Assembly (NCBI GenBank): GCA_021827225.1
Contig: JAKAXG010000051.1
Coordinates: forward strand, 1 to 12,746
Length of the DNA stretch: 12,746 bases
From: Actinomycetes bacterium
GTDB lineage: Bacteria > Actinomycetota > Acidimicrobiia > Acidimicrobiales > Palsa-688
Reading direction: 5' to 3'
Shown here: piece by piece, positions 7,211-12,746 of the stretch
Layout: each line of letters opens with the position of its first letter
Position numbering within the stretch: the first letter of the stretch is position 1
Position numbers and translations under genes: made by a program
The notes under the pieces: generated by a model
Told to the model about the DNA's origin: nothing
Database searches by the model: none
The model's input: only the letters and a program-made list of their open reading frames with translations

Positions 7211-8163
7211 GCCCCGGCCGCTTTGAGCACCAGGCGGGCCAGAGCCGCCGCCTCCGCGGGGCCGGACATGACGGTGGGCCCCACCACGGCGGCCATGCCG
7301 GCCGCCTCGACCAGGCCGGCCAGGTCGGCGTCGGCTTCGTCGATCACCAGGCTGGACGCGAACGGGGCCCACATGCGGGCCACGCCCACCACGGAGGGCT
7401 CGTGGCCCAGCTCGGCGAGCATGCGGTCGGCGGGACCCTTGATAGCCCGTCCGGCGACGATGGGGGACACCGCCACCGTCGCCTCCCGGCGGGCCGCCAC
7501 CGCCGGCCCGATGCCAGCGGGACCCCCGGTGGCCAGCACCGGGCCGATCGACAGGATCGGGTTGGACGGGCAGATCACCACGGTGTCGGCCGCCTCGATG
7601 GCCTCGAGCACGCCGGGGGCGGGTCGGGCCTGCTCGGCACCGACCAGGCGGACGGCCCGGACCGGGACGTCGTGGTGGGCCCGCACGAAGTACTCCTGGA
7701 ACGCCACCTCCCGGCCGGCGGCGCTGCCGTCGTCGACCACCACCCGCGTCTCCACCCGCTGGTCGGACATGGGCAGGATGCGCAGCGCCAGCTCCCAGCG
7801 GGCGGCGATCTCGCCGGCCACCTGGCTCAGGGAGGCCCCCTCGAGCAGGCGGGAGGTGCGGTAGAGGTGGGTGCCGAGATCGCGGTCGCCGAGGTTGAAC
7901 CAGGCCAGGCGGCCCCCGCTGTAGGCCCGCAGCTCGGCCATGGCCGACCACGTCTCGTCCCGCAGCCCCCAGCCGGTCGCCGGGTTGATCATGCCGGCAA
8001 GGGTGTAGGTCACCGTGTCGAGGTCGGGGCTGATGTGCAGACCGTGCATCACCGTGTCGTCGCCGGTGTTGACCACGGCGGTGATCTCCTCGGGGGGGAC
8101 CACCGAGACCAGCCCGCCGAGCATGCGGGCCGCCCCCACGCCACCTGCCAGAGCCACGATCAC
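7207..8163 (-). CDS. fbiA: Phosphoenolpyruvyl/2-phospho-L-lactate transferase of F420 synthesis (FbiA/CofD)
   Basis: This enzyme transfers the phosphoenolpyruvyl (bacteria) or phospholactyl (archaea) group from its guanosine-diphosphate-linked donor to Fo, giving dehydro-F420-0 or F420-0. The 318 residues match the family length. Recognisable parts are the nucleotide-binding LAGGVGAARML (5-15), VNTGDDTVMHGLHISPDLDT (31-50) with the metal-binding acidic residues, YTLAGMINPATGWG, NLGDRDLGTHLYRT, and VICPSNPILSIGPVLA in the C-terminal half. The start is GTG at 8163, which places the glycine-rich strand immediately after the start codon, as in relatives. It overlaps cofE by four bases. It diverges from a glycosyltransferase gene across 49 bases. 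FbiC (Fo synthase) and the guanylyltransferase FbiD/CofC are not in this window. Confidence 0.95.
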   Translation of the reverse strand: MIVALAGGVGAARMLGGLVSVVPPEEITAVVNTGDDTVMHGLHISPDLDTVTYTLAGMINPATGWGLRDETWSAMAELRAYSGGRLAWFNLGDRDLGTHLYRTSRLLEGASLSQVAGEIAARWELALRILPMSDQRVETRVVVDDGSAAGREVAFQEYFVRAHHDVPVRAVRLVGAEQARPAPGVLEAIEAADTVVICPSNPILSIGPVLATGGPAGIGPAVAARREATVAVSPIVAGRAIKGPADRMLAELGHEPSVVGVARMWAPFASSLVIDEADADLAGLVEAAGMAAVVGPTVMSGPAEAAALARLVLKAAGA

Positions 8164-8169
8164 CGGTGC

Positions 8170-8175
8170 ACCCTA
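8170..8175 (-). promoter_or_regulatory. Possible -10 element for fbiA-cofE, leaderless type
   Basis: On the minus strand this reads TAGGGT, six bases before the GTG start of fbiA at 8163. A TANNNT hexamer at this distance is the usual arrangement of leaderless actinobacterial genes. No Shine-Dalgarno is seen before fbiA. No clear -35 is present. Confidence 0.33.
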
Positions 8176-8197
8176 TCCTCGGCGGGTCGCCGCCCGG

Positions 8198-8203
8198 TAC
8201 GCT
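8198..8203 (+). promoter_or_regulatory. Possible -10 element for the GT4 gene at 8213, leaderless type
   Basis: TACGCT (TANNNT) ends nine bases before the GTG at 8213. This spacing would give a transcript starting at or next to the start codon. No Shine-Dalgarno precedes that GTG. It lies opposite the fbiA promoter candidate. Confidence 0.3.
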
Positions 8204-8212
8204 GCCCGGCCC

Positions 8213-9301
8213 GTGCCGACCATCGCCCTCGACGCCACCCCGCTCCTGGGGCAGCGCACCGGCATCGGGGTGGCGGTGGCCGGCTTCGTGTCGCACCTGG
8301 CCGGCCGGCCGGGCCTGGATCTGGTCGGGTACGGGCTGACGGCGAGGGGGTGGAAGGACCTCCCCGCCCACCTGCCGGGCGGTTTCCGGGCCGCCGCCCG
8401 GCCCGCTCCCGCCGGTGCGCTGCTGGCGGCGTGGGCGCGGCGGGACTGGCCCCCAGTGGAGCTGTGGACGGGGCGGGTGGACCTGGTGCACGGCACCAAC
8501 TTCGTGGTGCCGCCGAGCCGCCGGGCCCGGCGGCTGGTGTCGGTGTGGGACCTGACAGCGGTGCACCATCCGCAGCTGTGCACCGCCACGTCGCTGCGCT
8601 ACCCGGCGCTGGTGGCCCGGGCCATAGAGACCGGGGCGTGGGTGCACACCGGCAGCGAGTCGGTCGCCGCGGAGATCGTCGACCACTTCGGGGTCGACCG
8701 GGCCCGGATAAGGGTGGTCGCCCCCGGGGTGGACCGCCCGGCCCGGCCGCCGGCGGGCGGTCAGGGACCGCCGTACGTCCTGGCGCTGGGCCGGACCGAG
8801 CCGCGCAAGGATCTTCCCACGCTGGTCCGCGCCTTCGACCTGATCGCCGGGTCCCACCCGGACCTGGAGTTGCGTATCGCCGGCCCGGCCGGCTGGGCGG
8901 AGGACGATCTGCGCTCGGCGATCGGGAAGGCCCGCTTCTCCGGCCGGATCCACCGGATGGGCTGGGTCGACGACCGCGAGAGGCTGGTGGCGGAGGCGGC
9001 CGTGTTCGCCTACCCGTCGGTCTACGAGGGGTTCGGGTTGCCGCCGCTGGAGGCGATGGCGCTCGGGGTGCCGGTGGTGGCCACCGCCGTGGGGGCCATA
9101 CCGGAGGTGGCGGGAGGCGCCGCCGAGCTGGTGCCCGCCGGCGACCCGGCGGCGATGGCGGGGGCCATCGGGCGGATCCTCGACGACCGCCGGCGGAGGG
9201 TGGAGCTGGTGCGGGCCGGCTCCGAGCGGGTCGGCCGGTACAGCTGGCCGGCGGCGGTGGACGGCCTGGTGGGCCTCTACGAGGAGATGCTGGCCGACTG
9301 A
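8213..9301 (+). CDS. GT4 family glycosyltransferase
   Basis: This retaining glycosyltransferase of the GT-B fold would act at the cytoplasmic membrane face on an NDP-sugar; donor and acceptor are unknown. It has 362 residues. The N-terminal acceptor domain starts IALDATPLLGQRTGIGVAVAG, with the Gly-rich loop near residues 13-16, and contains LVHGTNFVVP and the VWDLTAVHHP strand. The C-terminal donor domain has ALGRTEPRKDL with Lys199 for the diphosphate, followed by the E-x7-E motif EGFGLPPLE (Glu272, Glu280). GTG at 8213 is chosen because the first strand begins three residues later; longer starts would run into the opposite gene fbiA. Its 3' end overlaps the next glycosyltransferase by 25 bases, tail to tail. 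It is probably transcribed on its own from the gap shared with fbiA. Confidence 0.88.
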   Translation: MPTIALDATPLLGQRTGIGVAVAGFVSHLAGRPGLDLVGYGLTARGWKDLPAHLPGGFRAAARPAPAGALLAAWARRDWPPVELWTGRVDLVHGTNFVVPPSRRARRLVSVWDLTAVHHPQLCTATSLRYPALVARAIETGAWVHTGSESVAAEIVDHFGVDRARIRVVAPGVDRPARPPAGGQGPPYVLALGRTEPRKDLPTLVRAFDLIAGSHPDLELRIAGPAGWAEDDLRSAIGKARFSGRIHRMGWVDDRERLVAEAAVFAYPSVYEGFGLPPLEAMALGVPVVATAVGAIPEVAGGAAELVPAGDPAAMAGAIGRILDDRRRRVELVRAGSERVGRYSWPAAVDGLVGLYEEMLAD

Positions 9302-10461
9302 GCCTCCGCGGGCAGCGGGGAGCCCGACAGGACCGAGCAGAAAAGGGCGCTGAACCGGCCGGTGGTCGGGGTGCGCAACCGGCTCCGGGACCGGCGGCGT
9401 TGGAGGCTGGACGCCCCGGCCGGCAGGACGTCCACCACCGCCGCCGCCAGGGCGGCGCTGTCGCCGGGAGGAACCAGGCGCCCGGCGGGGGTGGACCGGT
9501 CGACGGCGGCCGGGCCCAGGATCTCGAGTGGGCCGCCCTCGGCTCCGGCGACGACGGGAACCCCCGAGGCCAGCGCCTCCACCACCACCAGGCCGAACGG
9601 TTCCGGTTCGGTGGACACCTGCACGAAGACGTCGAGGTCGGCCATCAGCTCGGGGACGTCGCGGCGCGGTCCCAGCCAGTGGACGCCGGGCATGCCGGCG
9701 GCCCGGGCCTGCAGCGAGGCGGCGTAGGCGTCCTTGCCCGGAACCGCCGGACCGGCGATCACCAACTCGAGATCCGGGCGGAGCGAGCGCATCCGGGGAA
9801 AGGCGTCGAGCAGCACGTCGAAGCCCTTCCAGGTGTCGATGCGGGCGACCGAGCCGGCCAGCGGGGCGTCGTCGGCGACGCCGGCTCCGGCCCGGAACCG
9901 GCCGGCCCGGTCCGGGCGGAACTGCTGCGGGTCGGCTTCGTCGGTGATGACCACCGTCCGGGCCGGGTCCAGCTGCGCCGCCACCGCGCCGGAGACGGCG
10001 ACGACCCGCTCGGCGAAGTGGCTGGTGAGGAACCGCTCCACCCGGAGGGCGGCGCCGGACTGGAACACCACCTCCCGGGCGTGCCATACGTGGGGCCGCC
10101 CGGTGAGGGCGGCGGCGGCCCAGCCGTACCAGGAGTGCAGCGAGTTGGTGTGCACCACGCCGGCGCCGACCCGGTGGCAGAGACGGGCCAGGCGGTAGAC
10201 GGCGACCGGCCAGCGGGCGGCGTAGCGGGCCCACCGGGCCGGGCCGCCGGAGGTGGTCAGCCGCTCCATGGGTACGACATGGAGGACGGCGCCGGCGTCG
10301 GCGTACTCTGGCGCCAGCCGGGCCGGTCCCGGCACGGCGACGTGGCACTCCCATCCGTCCGCCCGGAGCTGGCGGATCATGCGGATGAGAGCGTGCTCCG
10401 ATCCGCCACCGTCGCAGACGGGTTGCACAGAGAGGATGCACTTGGTGCGAGTGGCGGTCAA
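9277..10461 (-). CDS. GT4 family glycosyltransferase on the minus strand
   Basis: A second GT-B glycosyltransferase, 394 residues from the TTG at 10461. The N-terminal domain opens CILSVQPVCDGGGSEHALI, a GT4 pattern with a Gly-Gly-Ser-Glu acceptor loop, and continues with VVHTNSLHSWYGWAAA and HAREVV. The donor domain shows GSVARIDTWKGFDVLLDAF, ELVIAGP and E-x7-E in EPFGLVVVE (Glu287, Glu295). The TTG is preferred because AGGAG lies 10 bases before it and the first strand needs residues up to about 7; a later GTG at 10428 would remove that strand, and an ATG at 10632 would add 57 residues without homology. The tail after about residue 345 is Arg/Ser-rich and less typical. Both ends overlap neighbours: 17 bases head to head with the next gene, 25 tail to tail with the previous. 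Donor and acceptor are unknown. Confidence 0.84.
   Translation of the reverse strand: MTATRTKCILSVQPVCDGGGSEHALIRMIRQLRADGWECHVAVPGPARLAPEYADAGAVLHVVPMERLTTSGGPARWARYAARWPVAVYRLARLCHRVGAGVVHTNSLHSWYGWAAAALTGRPHVWHAREVVFQSGAALRVERFLTSHFAERVVAVSGAVAAQLDPARTVVITDEADPQQFRPDRAGRFRAGAGVADDAPLAGSVARIDTWKGFDVLLDAFPRMRSLRPDLELVIAGPAVPGKDAYAASLQARAAGMPGVHWLGPRRDVPELMADLDVFVQVSTEPEPFGLVVVEALASGVPVVAGAEGGPLEILGPAAVDRSTPAGRLVPPGDSAALAAAVVDVLPAGASSLQRRRSRSRLRTPTTGRFSALFCSVLSGSPLPAEAQSASISS
10429..10435 (+). promoter_or_regulatory. Ribosome binding site deciding the GT4 start at 10445
   Basis: AGAGAGG lies nine bases before the GTG at 10445, the best spacing of the possible starts. It directly touches the in-frame ATG at 10436, too close to serve it. 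It sits inside the coding region of the opposite-strand glycosyltransferase. Confidence 0.5.
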
Positions 10462-11590
10462 TGCGGAACAGCTCCTGTACCGGTCGCCGGGCGGCATCGG
10501 CCGGTACACGGCCGCCCTGCTCACTGTACTTCCGGCCGGGGCGCCGGACCTGGAGATGGTGCCCTTCACCGCCCTGCACCCCGACGGCCGGGTGGCGGCG
10601 GCGCTCGGCCAGGCGGGGGTGGACGAACCCACCCGGCGCCGCCGGGTGGTGCTGCCGTGGCCCCGCCCGCTTCTCTACGACGGATGGCACCGTCTCGGGC
10701 GACCCGGGCTGGGCCGGGCGGGACGGGTCGACCTGGTTCACGCCCCGTCCGTGGCGGTCCCGCCGGCGGGCCGGGCCCCGCTGGTGGTCACCGTCCACGA
10801 CGCCGCCCCGGAGCTGTTCCCGGAGGCCTTCCCGCCCCGGGGGCTCCGGTTCCATCGGCGGGGCCTGGCCGCCGCCGCGTCGCGCGCCGATCTGGTCATC
10901 ACCGTGAGCGAGGCGGCGGCCGAGGAGATCGTCTCCCATTCCGCCATCCCGGCCGGGCGCATCCGGGTGGTGCACAACGGCGTGGCCGCCCGCCACGTCA
11001 CCCCTGAAGCCCGCCGCCGGGTGCTGGACCGACGCGGCCTCGGCGACCGCCCCTACGTCCTGTGGGTGGGAAGCCTGGAGCCGAGGAAGGGGGTGGGGAC
11101 CCTGGTGGCCGCCATGGCCCGGCTGGCGGAGCGGGGCACCGGCGGGGATGCCCGGACGGTCCTGGCCGGCTTCGACGGGTGGCTGAGCGACGACCTCATC
11201 GGACCGGCCGACCGGGCGGCGCTCGGGGATTCCCTCCGCCAGATCGGCCGGGTCACCGAAGAGGAGCTGTGGTGCCTGTATTCGGGCGCCGCCCTCTTCG
11301 CCTTCCCCAGCCGCCACGAGGGCTTCGGCCTGCCGGTGGTGGAGGCCATGACCCAGGGCGTGGCGGTGGTGGCCTCCGACATCCCGGCGGTGCGGGAGGT
11401 GGCCGGCGGCGCCGCCGTCCTCGTGCCTCCCGATGATCCGGCGGCCTGGGCCGACGCCATCGAGGGGTTGCTGGGCGACGAGGCGGCCCGGGCCCGGCTG
11501 GGGCGCGCCGGCGTCGACCGGTGCGGTCGGTTCAGCGTGGCCCGCTGGGCCGAGTGCACCCGGGCGGTCTATCAGGAGATAGGGTCCTGA
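10445..11590 (+). CDS. GT4 family glycosyltransferase
   Basis: A third GT-B glycosyltransferase, 381 residues. It opens VRVAVNAEQLLYRSPGGIGRYT, the usual GT4 N-terminus with the glycine loop, and has VHAPSVAVPP, VVTVHDAAPELFP and VITVSEAAAEEI. The donor half has WVGSLEPRKGVGTL with Lys215, and E-x7-E in EGFGLPVVE (Glu292, Glu300). GTG at 10445 is chosen over ATG 10436 and TTG 10442 because AGAGAGG is nine bases upstream; the choice alters only three residues. The 5' end overlaps the opposite glycosyltransferase by 17 bases. It ends two bases before the Rmd-like gene, so the two form an operon, and the GT could use the GDP-deoxyhexose made there. That pairing is inferred. The promoter must lie within the opposite gene. 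Confidence 0.88.
   Translation: MRVAVNAEQLLYRSPGGIGRYTAALLTVLPAGAPDLEMVPFTALHPDGRVAAALGQAGVDEPTRRRRVVLPWPRPLLYDGWHRLGRPGLGRAGRVDLVHAPSVAVPPAGRAPLVVTVHDAAPELFPEAFPPRGLRFHRRGLAAAASRADLVITVSEAAAEEIVSHSAIPAGRIRVVHNGVAARHVTPEARRRVLDRRGLGDRPYVLWVGSLEPRKGVGTLVAAMARLAERGTGGDARTVLAGFDGWLSDDLIGPADRAALGDSLRQIGRVTEEELWCLYSGAALFAFPSRHEGFGLPVVEAMTQGVAVVASDIPAVREVAGGAAVLVPPDDPAAWADAIEGLLGDEAARARLGRAGVDRCGRFSVARWAECTRAVYQEIGS
10472..10476 (-). promoter_or_regulatory. Ribosome binding site of the minus-strand GT4 gene
   Basis: On the minus strand this reads AGGAG, 10 bases before the TTG at 10461. It supports that TTG over the downstream GTG at 10428. It lies inside the coding region of the plus-strand glycosyltransferase. 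Confidence 0.45.
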
Positions 11591-11592
11591 AG

Positions 11593-12510
11593 GTGCGGGT
11601 CCTAGTCACTGGGAGCAAGGGCTTCGTCGGTCACTGGCTGATCGCTCACCTGCAGGACCAGGGCGACGAGGTCATCGGGCTCGACGCCGAGGTCGACATC
11701 ACCGAGCCGGCCGGGCTCAAGGAGGCGGTGGTCAGCGCCGCCCCCGACGCCATCTGCCACCTGGCCGCCCTCTCGAGCGTCGGCGCCTCGTGGGGGGCCA
11801 GCCAGCCGACCTACGAGGTGAACACGGTCGGCACGTCCAACCTGCTGGACGCCGCGCTGGCCTGCAACCGGCGACCCCGGGTGCTGGTGGTCAGCTCGTC
11901 GGAGGTGTACGGAAAGGTGTCGCCGGCGGACCTGCCCCTCGCCGAGGACCGGCCGTTCGCCCCGGTGAGCCCGTACGCGGCCAGCAAGGCGGCGGCGGAG
12001 ATGGTGGGGCTCCAGGCCTGGCTGGGTTCCGGGCTGGAGGTGGTGAGGGCCCGCCCGTTCAACCACACCGGACCCGGGCAGCGCCCCGATTTCGTCGTCC
12101 CGGCGCTGGCCGAGCAGGTGGCGGCGGCCCTGCTCGGCGGGGCCGACCGGCTGGTGACGGGCAACCTGGAGGCGCGCCGGGACATCAGCGACGTACGCGA
12201 CGTCGTCCGGGCCTACCGGCGGCTGCTGGTGGACGGCGCCGCCGGCGAGGTCTACAACGTCTGCCGCGGCGAAGCGGTGAGCATCTCCCACGTGGCCGAG
12301 CGGCTCCTGGCGCTGGCCGGCGCCGACCTGCCCATCGTCGTGGACCCGGCCCGGGTGCGACCCGTGGAGATCCCCGAGCTGCGGGGGGATCGCCGGCGGG
12401 TGGAGCGGGCCACCGGGTGGCGCCCCGAGATACCCCTCGACGACACCCTGCGCGACGTGCTGGCGTTCTGGCAGCGCCAGGCCGGCGACCCGGTCGACCG
12501 GACGCGCTGA
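11593..12510 (+). CDS. rmd: GDP-6-deoxy-D-mannose reductase-like short-chain dehydrogenase
   Basis: This 305-residue extended short-chain dehydrogenase most resembles Rmd, which reduces GDP-4-keto-6-deoxy-D-mannose to GDP-D-rhamnose; GDP-mannose 4,6-dehydratase (Gmd) is the close alternative but is usually about 350 residues. The NAD(P) loop is VTGSKGFVG near the start. HLAALSSVGASW, SSSEVYG and the catalytic Tyr128-x-x-x-Lys132 in SPYAASKAA are intact. RPFNHTGPGQRPDFVVPAL, GNLEARRDISDVRDVVRAY and EVYNVCRGEAVSI are the Gmd/Rmd signature. The GTG at 11593 starts three bases after the previous stop begins its last base pair of the operon, with AGGG eight bases before it. No Gmd is in the window, so the substrate would have to come from elsewhere. 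GDP-mannose could come from the nucleotidyltransferase at 4565. The TGA lies inside the palindrome that follows. Confidence 0.82.
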   Translation: MRVLVTGSKGFVGHWLIAHLQDQGDEVIGLDAEVDITEPAGLKEAVVSAAPDAICHLAALSSVGASWGASQPTYEVNTVGTSNLLDAALACNRRPRVLVVSSSEVYGKVSPADLPLAEDRPFAPVSPYAASKAAAEMVGLQAWLGSGLEVVRARPFNHTGPGQRPDFVVPALAEQVAAALLGGADRLVTGNLEARRDISDVRDVVRAYRRLLVDGAAGEVYNVCRGEAVSISHVAERLLALAGADLPIVVDPARVRPVEIPELRGDRRRVERATGWRPEIPLDDTLRDVLAFWQRQAGDPVDRTR

Positions 12511-12542
12511 GGGGCCGGCCGCCCGGGCGGCCGGCCCCTCAG
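12507..12542. terminator. 36-bp perfect palindrome, likely bidirectional transcription end
   Basis: Two 18-base arms pair perfectly with no spacer, and the centre is CCCGGG. The left arm begins one base before the rmd stop codon and includes it. The RNA would form a very GC-rich hairpin in either direction. No T-run follows on either side, so it is not a classical intrinsic terminator, but it lies exactly between two convergent genes and would serve both. Transcription ends of this I-shaped type are often proposed in actinobacteria. Confidence 0.7.
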
Positions 12543-12572
12543 GCGGGGGGAACTGTCAGGCTTGCGGTGGGC

Positions 12573-12746
12573 TCAGGCCAGGCCGACGGCGGTGCGCAGC
12601 GTGCGCTCCTGGGTGCCGGCGGCGGCCCGAGCGGCCTTCACCAGGTTGCGGGCGGCCTCGGGCAGGACCTCCTCGAGCCGGTCCAGCTGCTCGTCGAACT
12701 GCTGGCGGGCCGGGGCGATGGCCTCGTCCACCGCCTTGGCCAGCTC
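12573..12746 (-). CDS. 3' end of an alanine-rich helical protein, N-terminus beyond window
   Basis: Only the last 57 residues are in the window; the frame is open to the edge and ends in TGA at 12573-12575. Nearly every third codon position is G or C, as expected for a real gene here. The peptide (for example ARQQFDEQLDRLEEVLPEAA) is rich in Ala, Glu, Arg and Leu, with heptad-like spacing of leucines that suggests a long amphipathic helix or coiled coil. It ends TLRTAVGLA. I recognise no family; phasin-like or other helical coiled-coil proteins are possible but unsupported. It converges on rmd across 62 bases that contain the palindrome. Confidence 0.6.
   Translation of the reverse strand, partial: ELAKAVDEAIAPARQQFDEQLDRLEEVLPEAARNLVKAARAAAGTQERTLRTAVGLA

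Noticed and set aside
9277..9430. Possible frameshift at the end of the minus-strand GT4
   Set aside because: The tail is unusual, but other frames do not continue the family pattern better, so there is no firm sign of a break.
10462..10632. Longer N-terminus for the minus-strand GT4 from ATG 10632
   Set aside because: It adds 57 residues with no GT4 similarity and lies opposite the start of the plus-strand GT4 gene.
6515..11317. A 1600-codon open frame on the minus strand and a 1201-codon one on the plus strand (7402-11007)
   Set aside because: Only the cofE part matches a protein family. The rest lies in or opposite well-supported genes in other frames and has the Arg/Gly/Pro-rich composition of shadow frames in high-GC DNA.
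1..12746. CRISPR arrays, tRNA, rRNA, insertion sequences, riboswitches, defence systems
   Set aside because: I saw no spaced direct repeats, tRNA cloverleaf, transposase or defence motifs. Base composition looks even throughout, with no sign of a recently acquired island.

Overview
The window looks like a chromosomal segment from a high-GC actinobacterium. The third codon position is almost always G or C, GTG and TTG starts are common, and coenzyme F420 genes are present. Several features fit the class Acidimicrobiia or a relative, but the sequence alone does not settle this. It is dense in genes (12 complete or nearly complete, plus one fragment at each edge or near it). I see no rRNA, tRNA, mobile element or CRISPR array.

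Region 1 (1-6518, + strand) is one tightly packed operon for activated sugars and a surface glycopolymer: rmlD (5' end cut off by the window edge), ugd, uxs, wbbL, a membrane-anchored protein of unknown function, a mannose-1-phosphate guanylyltransferase-like nucleotidyltransferase, and a GalE-like epimerase/dehydratase. Genes overlap by 1-4 bases or are separated by at most 22. Together they would supply dTDP-L-rhamnose, UDP-glucuronate and UDP-xylose, plus an NDP-hexose. WbbL would put rhamnose on a polyprenyl-linked GlcNAc.

Region 2 (6515-8163, - strand) is fbiA-cofE, which build coenzyme F420 from Fo. The two genes overlap by ATGA and run towards region 1, so the last epimerase codon and the last cofE codon share a CTAG. 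The relative order and orientation of rmlD, wbbL, the nucleotidyltransferase, fbiB and fbiA match the Mycobacterium tuberculosis Rv3266c-Rv3261 block as I remember it. Here ugd-uxs, the membrane protein and the epimerase have been added.

Region 3 (8213-12510) holds three GT4 family glycosyltransferases in alternating orientation (+, -, +), with overlapping ends, followed by a GDP-6-deoxy-D-mannose reductase-like gene. A 36-bp perfect palindrome then separates this block from the 3' end of an unidentified alanine-rich helical protein on the - strand, which runs off the window.

The most unusual points are: an epimerase whose catalytic Tyr is Gln; a stand-alone CofE without the FbiB nitroreductase domain; a UDP-xylose cassette inserted between rmlD and wbbL; and two glycosyltransferase genes whose 5' ends overlap head to head. 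I did not find a convincing wholly new system. The window reads as a cell-surface polysaccharide and F420 locus with local oddities.
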